From Alphaproteobacteria bacterium (GTDB lineage: Bacteria > Pseudomonadota > Alphaproteobacteria > Bin95): DNA of 64,000 bases. A program made the position numbers and the translations under genes. Positions 1-9,536 of this stretch are shown piece by piece (position 1 is the stretch's first letter; each line of letters begins with the position of its first letter). Below the pieces are notes generated by a model. It was not told where the DNA came from. It worked only from the letters and a program-made list of their open reading frames with translations, and did no database searches. Where the stretch lies: assembly GCA_022822125.1 (NCBI GenBank), contig JAJECF010000189.1, positions 5,518 through 69,517 of the forward strand, read 5' to 3'.

Positions 1-2
1 CG

Positions 3-1385
3 GGCGAGATGGTCGAATTCGCGGACGGCACGCGCGGCATGGCGCTCAATCTCGAAGCCGACAATGTGGGCGTGGTCATCTTCGGCGAGGACCGTGACAT
101 CCACGAGGGCGACCTCGTCAAGCGCACCTCCGCCATCGTCGATGTGCCGGTCGGCAAAGGGCTGCTCGGCCGCGTGGTGGACGGGCTCGGCAATCCCATC
201 GACGGCAAGGGCCCGATCGAGGCGGCCGAGCGCCGGATGGTCGAGGTCAAGGCGCCGGGCATCATTCCGCGCCGCTCGGTCCACGAGCCGATGCAGACCG
301 GCCTGAAGGCGCTCGATGCGCTGGTGCCCATCGGGCGCGGCCAGCGCGAACTCATTATCGGCGACCGGCAGACCGGCAAGACCGCGGTCGCCATCGACAC
401 CTTCATCAACCAGAAGCAGATCAACGAGAGCGACGACGAGTCGAAGAAGCTTTACTGTATCTATGTCGCCGTCGGCCAGAAGCGCTCCTCGGTGGCCCAG
501 GTGGTCAAGACGCTGGAGGAATACGGCGCGATGGAATATTCCATCGTCGTCGCCGCCACGGCCTCCGATCCCGCGCCGCTGCAGTTCCTGGCGCCCTATT
601 CGGGCTGCGCCATGGGCGAGTATTTCCGCGACAACGGCATGCATGCGGTGATCGTCTATGACGACCTCTCGAAGCAGGCGACCGCCTACCGCCAGATGTC
701 GCTGCTGCTGCGCCGTCCGCCGGGCCGCGAGGCGTTCCCGGGCGATGTCTTCTACCTCCATTCGCGCCTGCTGGAGCGGGCCGCCAAGATGTCGGACGAC
801 CACGGCGCCGGTTCGCTGACCGCGCTGCCGGTGATCGAGACCCAGGGCAACGACGTATCCGCCTTCATCCCGACCAATGTGATCTCGATTACCGACGGGC
901 AGATCTTTCTGGAGACCGACCTGTTCTACAAGGGCGTGCGTCCGGCCATCAATGTCGGCCTCTCGGTCAGCCGCGTCGGCTCCGCCGCCCAGACGAAGGC
1001 GATGAAGAAGGTGGCGGGGCGCATCAAGCTGGAGCTCGCGCAATTCCGCGAGATGGAGGCCTTCTCGCAATTCGCCTCCGACCTCGACGCCTCGACGCAG
1101 CAGCTGCTGGCCCGCGGCGCGCGGCTCACGGAAGTGCTGAAGCAGGGCCAGTATGCGCCGCGCAGTGTGGCCGAGCAGGTGGTGGCGATCTTCGCCGGCG
1201 TGCGCGGCTATCTGGACGGCATCGGCGTGCGCGATGTGACCCGCTTCGAGGAAGGATTGCTCGGCGAGATCAAGGCCCGTCACGGCGAGCTCCTGGCGCG
1301 CATCGACGAATCCGGCGACCTCGATGACGACACCGAGAAGGAAGTGGACGGGATCGTCGCCGCCTTCGCCAAGACCTTCGCCTGA
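3..1385 (+). CDS. atpA: F1 ATP synthase subunit alpha (5'-partial)
   Basis: The alpha subunit forms the non-catalytic nucleotide-binding positions of the F1 hexamer on the cytoplasmic face of the membrane. The visible 460 residues begin inside the N-terminal beta-barrel domain, since the frame is open to the left edge; compared with a usual length near 510, roughly 50 residues are missing. The P-loop GDRQTGKT lies at about 361-384, and the RQ..Q-rich alpha-specific region and the C-terminal helical domain are intact. The gene ends at TGA, 15 bases before atpG, as expected for an atpHAGDC operon; atpH should lie just outside the window. Confidence 0.98.
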   Translation, partial: GEMVEFADGTRGMALNLEADNVGVVIFGEDRDIHEGDLVKRTSAIVDVPVGKGLLGRVVDGLGNPIDGKGPIEAAERRMVEVKAPGIIPRRSVHEPMQTGLKALDALVPIGRGQRELIIGDRQTGKTAVAIDTFINQKQINESDDESKKLYCIYVAVGQKRSSVAQVVKTLEEYGAMEYSIVVAATASDPAPLQFLAPYSGCAMGEYFRDNGMHAVIVYDDLSKQATAYRQMSLLLRRPPGREAFPGDVFYLHSRLLERAAKMSDDHGAGSLTALPVIETQGNDVSAFIPTNVISITDGQIFLETDLFYKGVRPAINVGLSVSRVGSAAQTKAMKKVAGRIKLELAQFREMEAFSQFASDLDASTQQLLARGARLTEVLKQGQYAPRSVAEQVVAIFAGVRGYLDGIGVRDVTRFEEGLLGEIKARHGELLARIDESGDLDDDTEKEVDGIVAAFAKTFA

Positions 1386-1400
1386 GCGCCCGCTGCCGCC

Positions 1401-3724
<2,324 letters not shown>

Positions 3725-3726
3725 CG

Positions 3727-4131
3727 ATGGCGGACGGCAAGGTCTCCTTCGAACTGGTCACGCCCGAGCGCCTGCTGCTCTCGGAGGAGGCGGACATGGT
3801 GGTGGTGCCGGGCGGCGCCGGCGACTTCGGCGTGCTGCCCCGCCATGCGCCGCTGATCTCCACCGTGCGCCCCGGCGCGATCCGCCTGCATGACGGCGCG
3901 GGCGAGCCGAGCGCGATTTTCGTAGCGGGCGGCTTCGCGGAAGTGACGCCCGAACGCTGCACCGTGCTGGCGGAAGAGGCCGTGCCGCTGGCCGAGCTCG
4001 ACCGGGCGGTGGTGGAGCGCGAACTCCGAGAGGCGCGCGAGGATGCGGCCGACACCCAGGACGAGCGCCGCCGCGCCGCCGCCGAACGCCGCGCGGCCGT
4101 CGCCGAGGCGAAACTGGCCGAGCTGGGCTGA
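3727..4131 (+). CDS. atpC: F1 ATP synthase subunit epsilon
   Basis: A rotor-associated regulatory subunit that can inhibit ATP hydrolysis. The 134-residue product has the N-terminal beta-sandwich ([19 protein letters not shown], a family signature) followed by a charged, alanine-rich C-terminal helical region rich in E, R and A. It is the last gene of the operon. Its neighbour at 4165 is convergent, and no clear stem-loop with a T-run is visible in the 33 bases between them. Confidence 0.97.
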   Translation: MADGKVSFELVTPERLLLSEEADMVVVPGGAGDFGVLPRHAPLISTVRPGAIRLHDGAGEPSAIFVAGGFAEVTPERCTVLAEEAVPLAELDRAVVERELREAREDAADTQDERRRAAAERRAAVAEAKLAELG

Positions 4132-4164
4132 ACGCCGCCCCGGTGCGGCCGTTTGTGCCGCTTC

Positions 4165-4452
4165 CTATGCGACCGCGATTCGCTCGACGGTAATCGTGCG
4201 TTCCAGGTGACGCGATTGGGCGAGATCGAATGCCAACTGCATGCCGAGCCATGTCTCGGGGGTCGAGCCGAACGCCTTGGAGAGGCGATAGGCCATCTCG
4301 ATCGAGACGGCCGCCTTTTCGTTGACCAGATTGGACAGCGTCTGGCGGCCCACGCCGAGCCGTCTTGCGCCTTCGGTAACGGACAGGCCCAGCGGCTTCA
4401 GGCAGTCTTCGCGTACAATCGCGCCGGGATGCGCGGGATTCTTCATTGCCAT
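4165..4452 (-). CDS. higA: HigA-family antitoxin (XRE-type)
   Basis: The antitoxin of a type II module: it binds the toxin encoded just upstream and represses the operon. The 95 residues contain the HigA N-terminal signature NPAHPGAIVRED, then a helix-turn-helix (SVTEGARRLGVGRQTLSNLVN) and the W(L)GMQLAFDL segment typical of the family. The toxin gene lies first on the minus strand (4742 to 4464) with 11 bases between, which is the standard higBA order. Identity rests on these motifs; cognate pairing is inferred from adjacency. Confidence 0.93.
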   Translation of the reverse strand: MAMKNPAHPGAIVREDCLKPLGLSVTEGARRLGVGRQTLSNLVNEKAAVSIEMAYRLSKAFGSTPETWLGMQLAFDLAQSRHLERTITVERIAVA

Positions 4453-4463
4453 GCCAAGACCTC

Positions 4464-4742
4464 CTAGTGGTAGTCCATATAATCGATGTCCGCTGCGTGG
4501 CCATCCTCGAACCGGAATGTCGCTCGCCAGTTGGCGGAAACGGATGCTGCATAATGTCCCTGCATACGTCCCCTGAGAGGGTGGAGTCGAAAGCCGGGAA
4601 TATCCATACCTTCCGGGCCGGAGCTCCGATCCAGAGCGGTCAGGATGCGCGAGAGCTTCCCGATGTGCCCTTGCGCCAATTTTGGCGACCGTCCCTGCTC
4701 ATAGAGCTCTCGCAAGCCCCGATGACGGAACGTTCTGATCAT
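4464..4742 (-). CDS. higB: HigB/RelE-family mRNA interferase toxin
   Basis: The predicted ribosome-dependent mRNA endonuclease of the pair with the downstream HigA. The 92 residues begin MIRTFRHRGLRELYEQG and contain the family core (HPLRGRMQGHYAASVSANWRATFRF) and the terminal D(I)DYMDYH motif seen in HigB proteins. The length is normal and no disruption is seen, so the toxin appears intact. Transcription probably starts in 4743-4856, where a short AT-rich palindrome lies. Confidence 0.93.
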   Translation of the reverse strand: MIRTFRHRGLRELYEQGRSPKLAQGHIGKLSRILTALDRSSGPEGMDIPGFRLHPLRGRMQGHYAASVSANWRATFRFEDGHAADIDYMDYH

Positions 4743-4769
4743 TTAAGAACTGTACAGCGTAAGCCGACA

Positions 4770-4782
4770 ATACTCAAAGTAT
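4770..4782 (-). promoter_or_regulatory. Candidate higBA operator palindrome
   Basis: ATACT-CAA-AGTAT is a perfect 5+5 inverted repeat 28 bases upstream of the higB start, in an AT-rich patch that stands out from the GC-rich surroundings. HigA proteins usually autoregulate through such palindromes; assignment here is inference from position. Confidence 0.4.
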
Positions 4783-4856
4783 CTTGAAGACTGAACAGTC
4801 GGCCGGTGGCGCTGGCTCGCGGCTGCTGAAACGAAATCGCGCGAAAGAAGCCGATC

Positions 4857-5381
4857 ATGGGTACCGCGAAAATACCGGGTCCGGCCAAGCTGCCCGACCT
4901 GCTGCCGCCCGGCCTCGACCTTGCGGTCTGCGGCGCGGCCGCCGGACGGCGCTCGGCGGAGGTCGGCGCCTACTATGCCGGCCCCGGCAACAGGTTCTGG
5001 CGCATCCTGCACGAGACCGGGCTGACGCCACGCTTGCTGGCGCCGGAGGAATTCCGCCGGCTTCCCGAATTCGGCATCGGGCTCACCGACCTTGCCAAGA
5101 CGGCCAGCGGGCCCGATTCCGGAATACCCCGTGGCGCATGGGACGCGGGCGGGCTCCGCCGCAAGATCGAGGCGGCCCGGCCCCGCATTCTCGCCTTCAA
5201 CGGCAAGAACGCGGCGCAGAGGTTCATCGGCGCAGCCCGCGTCGGCTACGGCCTCCAAAGCCAGCGGATCGGCGGCACGGAGATATTCGTACTGCCGTCC
5301 ACCTCCGGCGCGGCCAGCGGCTACTGGGACCCCGGACCCTGGCGCGAACTGGCCCGCCTGGTGGCGGCTCTCCGGCGCTGA
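4857..5381 (+). CDS. mug: Mug/TDG-type mismatch-specific DNA glycosylase
   Basis: A base-excision-repair enzyme expected to remove uracil, or thymine opposite guanine, from DNA. The 174-residue protein has the family pattern of a G-rich motif I followed by AGPGNRFWRIL and a late active-site loop near LPSTSGAASGYW. Motif I reads CGAAAGRRSAE rather than the E. coli Mug GINPG, so the catalytic Asn position is Ala; this may define a different substrate range. The start at 4857 follows the sequence gcgcgaaagaagccgatc, with a weak ribosome site. It is transcribed alone, between the HigBA module and a convergent dioxygenase. Confidence 0.85.
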   Translation: MGTAKIPGPAKLPDLLPPGLDLAVCGAAAGRRSAEVGAYYAGPGNRFWRILHETGLTPRLLAPEEFRRLPEFGIGLTDLAKTASGPDSGIPRGAWDAGGLRRKIEAARPRILAFNGKNAAQRFIGAARVGYGLQSQRIGGTEIFVLPSTSGAASGYWDPGPWRELARLVAALRR

Positions 5382-5390
5382 AAAGTCGCC

Positions 5391-6248
5391 CTACGCCGCC
5401 TGCCGGGGCGCGTCCGCGTCGAGGATGCCGATTGTGGGCCCGCCCTCGATGGTGATGCGCTGCATGACCCGGCGCTGGCCGAAATAGTCGTTGACGGCCA
5501 TATGCATCAGGCGGCGGTTGTCCCAGATGGCGAGCGTGCCCTTCTCCCAGCGCAGCCGGCAGGTGAATTCGGGCCGCGTCGCATGGCCCATCAGCCAGTC
5601 GAGCAGCGGCAGGCTCTCCTCCTCCGTCATGCCCTCGAAGCGCCTCGTGCTGCGGGAATCGCTGAGATAGAGCGCCGGGCGCCCGGTCTCCGGATGGATG
5701 CGCACCAGCGGGTGGTAGGCCGGCTCCGAAGGCTTGTCCTTCTCGGTCACGCGCGCCGCCATTTTCGCCGAACGCGGCGCGTGCTTGTTGTAGAGATTAT
5801 GCGTGCGCAGCTTCGCCGCCATCGCCTTCATGCCGTCGGAGAGCGCGTCATAGGCGGCGTAGAGATTGGCGAACAGCGTGTCGCCGCCGGCCGCCGGCGC
5901 CTCCCTGGCATAGAGCAGGGTCGCCATGGCGGGCGTCTTGGTGAAGCTCTGGTCGGTGTGCCAGTGGTCGGCGAAGCCGGTCGGATCGTCGGCCTCGCGC
6001 ACGATCTCGATGATCTCCGGGCGGTCGTCCAGCCCCTTCAGATGCGGATGCAGGTGGATGCCGCCCCAGCGCTTCGCGAAGGCGAGATAGGCGTCCGGGT
6101 CGAGCTCCTGGCCCCGGAAGGCGACCACCCCGTATTCGAGCAGCGCGGCATGGACCCCGGCGAAACCGGCATCGTCGAGGCAGCCGAGATCGACGCCCCT
6201 GATCTCGGCGCCAAGGGACCCGGACAGCGGAACGGCTTCGAACGGCAT
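5391..6248 (-). CDS. TauD/TfdA-family Fe(II)/2-oxoglutarate dioxygenase
   Basis: A non-haem iron oxygenase that couples 2-oxoglutarate decarboxylation to hydroxylation of a small substrate such as a sulfonate, carnitine precursor or aryloxyacid. In 285 residues it shows the iron-binding HTDQSF (H-x-D) near residue 103 and the distal MHMAVNDYFGQRRVMQR segment supplying the second His and the Arg for 2-oxoglutarate. The length is typical. It stands alone with no sulfonate transporter nearby, so the substrate cannot be named. It ends 9 bases from the convergent mug stop. Confidence 0.88.
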   Translation of the reverse strand: MPFEAVPLSGSLGAEIRGVDLGCLDDAGFAGVHAALLEYGVVAFRGQELDPDAYLAFAKRWGGIHLHPHLKGLDDRPEIIEIVREADDPTGFADHWHTDQSFTKTPAMATLLYAREAPAAGGDTLFANLYAAYDALSDGMKAMAAKLRTHNLYNKHAPRSAKMAARVTEKDKPSEPAYHPLVRIHPETGRPALYLSDSRSTRRFEGMTEEESLPLLDWLMGHATRPEFTCRLRWEKGTLAIWDNRRLMHMAVNDYFGQRRVMQRITIEGGPTIGILDADAPRQAA

Positions 6249-6326
6249 GGCGCATGCCTCCCCTGCAGCTTGCGATCGTCGGCAGTCTAGCCGTGGCCGG
6301 AGCCGGAGGGTAGGGCGGCGGCGGTC

Positions 6327-6355
6327 TTGCGCGAAGAACTTTGTTTAGCTAAATA
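6327..6355 (+). promoter_or_regulatory. vapBC promoter with overlapping palindrome
   Basis: TTGCGC (6327-6332) and TAAATA (6350-6355) form a sigma70-like pair with a 17-base spacer. The perfect palindrome TTTAGCTAAA (6344-6353) overlaps the -10 element, a position suited to autorepression by the antitoxin. The downstream gene has GGGGAGG seven bases before its ATG. Confidence 0.5.
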
Positions 6356-6385
6356 TGGTGGACTAACTAGCGGGGAGGCCGTTCC

Positions 6386-6625
6386 ATGCTCACCGTCAAC
6401 ATGCACGAAGCCAAGACGCATCTGTCGCGCCTCGTCAAGGCCGCCGCTGGAGGCGAACCCTTCATCATTGCGCGCGCGGGCAAGCCGGTGGTCAAGGTCG
6501 TCGCTCTGGACACGCCGGAACCGGGCTCCCGGATCGGGTTCATGGCCGGTGAGATATCCGTGCCCGACGATTTCGACAGCATGGGCGCCAGCGAAATCGA
6601 GTCCATGTTCCAGGACGATGCGTGA
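6386..6625 (+). CDS. vapB: Phd/YefM-type antitoxin of a VapBC pair
   Basis: A DNA-binding antitoxin that should neutralise the PIN-domain toxin encoded immediately downstream. The 79 residues start MLTVNMHEAKTHLSRLVKAA, the Phd/YefM N-terminal fold that binds DNA, followed by a variable C-terminal toxin-binding tail. Its stop overlaps the toxin start (ATG at 6622), so the two are translationally coupled. A strong Shine-Dalgarno sequence precedes the ATG. Confidence 0.93.
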   Translation: MLTVNMHEAKTHLSRLVKAAAGGEPFIIARAGKPVVKVVALDTPEPGSRIGFMAGEISVPDDFDSMGASEIESMFQDDA

Positions 6626-7008
6626 AATATCTTCTGGATACGCATCTGCTCCTCTGGGCGGCAACCGGGTCGGCGCGGCTGCCCGCGGAGGCGCGCAGGA
6701 TTATCGATCTCCCGGAGACCGAGCCGGTTGTCAGCGCCGCTTCGCTCTGGGAAACAGCGATAAAGAGCGGGCTGGGGCGAACCGATTTCCGCATCGACCT
6801 GCGCTTGCTTCGGCGCAGGCTGTCGGTTCACGGCTACACCGAATTACCGGTAACCGGAACCCATGCGGCGGAGGTATGTCTGTTGCCGCCGATTCATCGC
6901 GACCCCTTCGACCGCATGCTGGTTGCGCAAGCGAGGTTTGAAGGCATCACGCTCCTGACGACCGACAGCATCGTCGCGCGATATCCGGGCCCCATCCGCG
7001 CGCTATGA
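6622..7008 (+). CDS. vapC: VapC-type PIN-domain ribonuclease toxin
   Basis: A predicted endoribonuclease toxin. The 128 residues carry the PIN acidic residues: Asp in YLLDTHLLLWA near the start, Glu in ASLWETAIKSGLG, and the paired Asp in HRDPFDRMLVAQA followed by LLTTDS. All the acidic positions are present, so it is probably active. It overlaps vapB by 4 bases, and its TGA overlaps an ATG at 7005, although the next gene more likely starts at 7038. Confidence 0.94.
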   Translation: MKYLLDTHLLLWAATGSARLPAEARRIIDLPETEPVVSAASLWETAIKSGLGRTDFRIDLRLLRRRLSVHGYTELPVTGTHAAEVCLLPPIHRDPFDRMLVAQARFEGITLLTTDSIVARYPGPIRAL

Positions 7009-7037
7009 TGGCCGCGAACGCCGCCGGAGGTCCCGCG

Positions 7038-8159
7038 ATGAGCATCCGCCCGCCTGAAGACGCCGACCGCGCCGCGCTTGCCGGCCGGGTGTGGAGAGAC
7101 CATGCCGGGGGGCCGTCCGTCGTCGCGCTGAGGGAGGGCCGTCTGGTCGATGTGACCCGGAGCTTCCCGACCATGACAGACCTCCTCGCGGAAGACGACC
7201 CGGCGGCGGCCCTGCGGGCGGCTTCGGGCGAGGACCTCGGGCCCCTTGCGGCCCGGGAGTCGCTGCTGGCGCCGGTGGATCTGCAGGCGGTCAAGGCCTG
7301 CGGCGTCACCTTCGCGGCCAGCATGCTGGAGCGCGTGATCGAGGAGCAGGCGCGCGGCGACCCCGCCGCCGCCGAGGGCATCCGGCAGGTGCTGGCGAAG
7401 GAGATCGGCGCGGACCTGGCGGCGATCGCGCCCGGCTCGGCGGAGGCCGCGCGGCTCAAGCAGGCGCTGGTCGCGCGCGGGCTCTGGTCGGCCTATCTGG
7501 AGGTCGGCATCGGGCCGGATGCGGAGATCTTCACCAAGGCGCAGCCCATGTCGGCGGTCGGGACCGGCATGGAAATCGGCATCCGCTCCGATTCGGTGTG
7601 GAACAATCCCGAGCCGGAGCTCGCGCTCGTCATCGCGCCCTCAGGCCGGATCGTCGGGGCCACGCTCGGCAACGATGTGAACCTGCGCGATATCGAGGGC
7701 CGCAGCGCGCTGCTGCTGGGGAAGGCGAAGGACAACAACGCCTCGACCGCGCTCGGCCCCTTCATCCGACTGGTGGACGAGCATTTCGGCCTGGACGACA
7801 TGCGCCGGGCGGAGATCGCGCTCAATGTGACGGGCGGGGACGGCTTCGTGCTGGAGGGCAGAAGCTCCATGGCGGAGATCAGCCGCGATATCGAGGACCT
7901 TGCGGGGCAGACCATCGGCGCGGCGCACGACTATCCGGACGGGCTCGCGCTGTTCACCGGCACCATGTTCGCGCCCATCCAGGACCGCGACGCGCCCGGC
8001 CAGGGCTTCACCCACAAGCAGGGCGACCTGGTCACGATCTCAAGCCCCCGCCTCGGCGCACTCGCCAACCGCGTCACCACCTGCGAAAAAGCCCCCCGCT
8101 GGACCTTCGGCGCCCGCGCGCTATTGGGGAACCTGGCGCGGCGGGGGCTGCTGGGGTGA
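7038..8159 (+). CDS. Fumarylacetoacetate hydrolase-superfamily protein
   Basis: A metal-dependent enzyme of the FAH superfamily, acting on a 2-keto acid or beta-diketone. The 373-residue length and the segments IGPDAEIFTKAQPMS, VWNNPEPELALVI (metal-binding E-x-E) and GNDVNLRDIEG (metal Asp) resemble the sugar-acid dehydratase branch (2-keto-3-deoxy-pentonate dehydratase type) rather than classical FAH, but the substrate is uncertain. I chose ATG 7038 because GGAGG at 7026-7030 stands 7 bases ahead; an ATG at 7005 would add 11 residues. It follows the toxin gene without a promoter gap. Confidence 0.82.
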   Translation: MSIRPPEDADRAALAGRVWRDHAGGPSVVALREGRLVDVTRSFPTMTDLLAEDDPAAALRAASGEDLGPLAARESLLAPVDLQAVKACGVTFAASMLERVIEEQARGDPAAAEGIRQVLAKEIGADLAAIAPGSAEAARLKQALVARGLWSAYLEVGIGPDAEIFTKAQPMSAVGTGMEIGIRSDSVWNNPEPELALVIAPSGRIVGATLGNDVNLRDIEGRSALLLGKAKDNNASTALGPFIRLVDEHFGLDDMRRAEIALNVTGGDGFVLEGRSSMAEISRDIEDLAGQTIGAAHDYPDGLALFTGTMFAPIQDRDAPGQGFTHKQGDLVTISSPRLGALANRVTTCEKAPRWTFGARALLGNLARRGLLG

Positions 8160-8172
8160 AAGCCCACACATT

Positions 8173-8741
8173 ATGGCGGTAGTCCGCGTGTATAATGGTG
8201 AGATTGTTGCACCGGTCAGGTCGCTGGAACGCTATTTCCTGGAAGGTGGCGTAACAGTTATTCAGGCCGCATTCGAGCATTCGTATTTCGTCCATCCAGA
8301 TCGAGTTCGCCAGGACACACCGCTCTATCCTGATCGAGCGCGACGCAGCCGGGAGTATTATCCGAAACGCGATAAAGGCGACCGCGCAATATGGCTAGGA
8401 CGGGAAGTCAGGCTGGATGACAATTCCGCGGCTCAGCGGGCTTGGGCCAGATATGCCGGACGACCCATCGAACGCGCTTCTGGCTATGGCGTTCGACATA
8501 TCTGGGGACATCCTTGGGACCCGGATGCATTCACTGCCGGATGGAATCTCTGCTACATGCCCTTCTGGGCAGGCATGCTGACAGAACGGCAGCATCCCCA
8601 TCCCGAACTTGAAATCGCCATTCGCCAAGCAGCTTGGGACCTATATTTCCGCAACGACCCTGTATGCGAACCGCCGGAATTCGTAACCGATCCCGGTACC
8701 GATTTGGACACAATTCTTCGCGGACAACCCATACTGTTATT
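8173..8741 (+). pseudogene. Hypothetical gene, 5' half, split by the IS1595-type element
   Basis: This half encodes residues 1-189 and part of codon 190 of a 280-residue protein whose remainder lies at 13706-13979. Joining 8741 to 13706, which removes the element and one copy of the target duplication, restores one frame without a stop. The protein is not recognised. It holds the segment GYGVRHIWGHPWDPDAFTAGWNLCYMP, in which a His is followed by an Asn-Leu pair as in some HNH-type nucleases; that resemblance is weak. Base composition is clearly AT-richer than the flanking genes, so the gene was probably acquired before it was interrupted. No good Shine-Dalgarno precedes 8173. Confidence 0.8.
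8734..8741 (+). repeat. 8-bp target-site duplication, left copy
   Basis: CTGTTATT directly abuts the left end of the element and recurs exactly at 13698-13705 outside the right end. Eight bases is the duplication length known for IS1595-family transposition. Confidence 0.88.
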
Positions 8742-8768
8742 GGTGATTATACGGTTTGCTAGCCAATC
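8742..8768 (+). repeat. Left terminal inverted repeat
   Basis: The first 27 bases match the reverse complement of 13671-13697 except at three positions. The perfect inner core is TTTGCTAGCCAATC (8755-8768). The terminal GG is shared by both ends. Confidence 0.88.
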
Positions 8769-8929
8769 GACTGTTCCAGTGTGGGAGCGTTGCGCTTCCG
8801 CAGGGACGAGTCGGGAGGCGTAGCGCTAGCGAATATCGCCTGTGCGACCTCCTCCGGCGTCGCGTCCAGTTTCGGGATTGGCTTCGGTGGCCGCCCGCGA
8901 GGCCGCTTCGGCTTGTCTTTGTCGGTCAT
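8759..8929 (-). CDS. Small AT-hook-like protein (element cargo)
   Basis: A 56-residue basic protein, MTDKDKPKRPRGRPPKPIP at its start, containing the AT-hook core R-G-R-P flanked by basic residues and prolines; AT-hooks bind the minor groove of AT-rich DNA. The rest, LDATPEEVAQAIFASATPPDSSLRKR, is a short helix plus a charged tail. An AGGAG lies 9 bases before the ATG. Its stop codon TAG sits inside the left terminal inverted repeat, so the gene is fitted to the very end of the element. Function is unknown; a DNA-binding accessory role in transposition or expression is only a guess. Confidence 0.62.
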   Translation of the reverse strand: MTDKDKPKRPRGRPPKPIPKLDATPEEVAQAIFASATPPDSSLRKRNAPTLEQSIG

Positions 8930-8981
8930 TGTTTGATGCTCCTGGCTTGAGGCGCGACGCCTCTCGTGATAAATCAGCCGC

Positions 8982-9233
8982 ATGACGCAGGATGATGTCG
9001 ATATCGCAGTCGGGCGGGCCGTCCGGGAACTCCGGGATGTGGAGAAGAAAATCGCCTGCCTCGAACTGCGGCTCCGCATGGTAGGCAAAGCCCTGAGTGC
9101 GGTCGTCGATAATCCTGTGCATGAAGAGTCCAACCAGATTCTCGACAATGCAGCGGATCCCCTCGTCGATTGGGCAAGCCTGAAAGCCGCCCATGATCGT
9201 CGAAGAGAACTCCAGAGGATCGTCAACAGCTAA
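8982..9233 (+). CDS. Hypothetical coiled-coil protein (element cargo)
   Basis: An 83-residue charged protein, the only element gene on the plus strand. The segment RAVRELRDVEKKIACLELRLRMVGKAL has heptad-like hydrophobic spacing suggesting a coiled coil, and the C-terminus is basic. No family is recognised and the ribosome site is poor. An open frame on the opposite strand covers much of the same region, so the coding strand is judged from the more natural composition of this one. Confidence 0.5.
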   Translation: MTQDDVDIAVGRAVRELRDVEKKIACLELRLRMVGKALSAVVDNPVHEESNQILDNAADPLVDWASLKAAHDRRRELQRIVNS

Positions 9234-9275
9234 GCAGCCCACGGCTGATCGGCCTCCCGGTCCTGCACTTCCCCA

Positions 9276-9536
9276 TCAATGCCGCTCCTTCGCCTGTAGC
9301 TGGCGCACGACTTCGATATGCTGGCGGACCTTCACCACCCGTTCGCCAAGCACGGACAGCAGCCCGTCCATTTCGTCATCGGTGTGCCGCTGGGAAAGCA
9401 TCATGCCGGCGACCTCGCCATAGTCGGCCAGTGACTGGTCAGGGTCTGGCTCCCGCAGCATGTCGTGGGAGGTCATCATCTCGACCATGACTTCCAGCAC
9501 GGCCAGACGGTCCGACAGATTCCGGGTGGATGTCAT
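9276..9536 (-). CDS. Small helical protein coupled to the methyltransferase (element cargo)
   Basis: An 86-residue protein, MTSTRNLSDRLAVLEVMVEM at the start, acidic in the middle and ending in a basic helix VRQHIEVVRQLQAKERH. Its ATG overlaps the methyltransferase stop (TGA at 9533-9535) in an ATGA junction, so it is probably co-translated as the third gene of transposase-methyltransferase-this gene. No known family is recognised. Confidence 0.65.
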   Translation of the reverse strand: MTSTRNLSDRLAVLEVMVEMMTSHDMLREPDPDQSLADYGEVAGMMLSQRHTDDEMDGLLSVLGERVVKVRQHIEVVRQLQAKERH

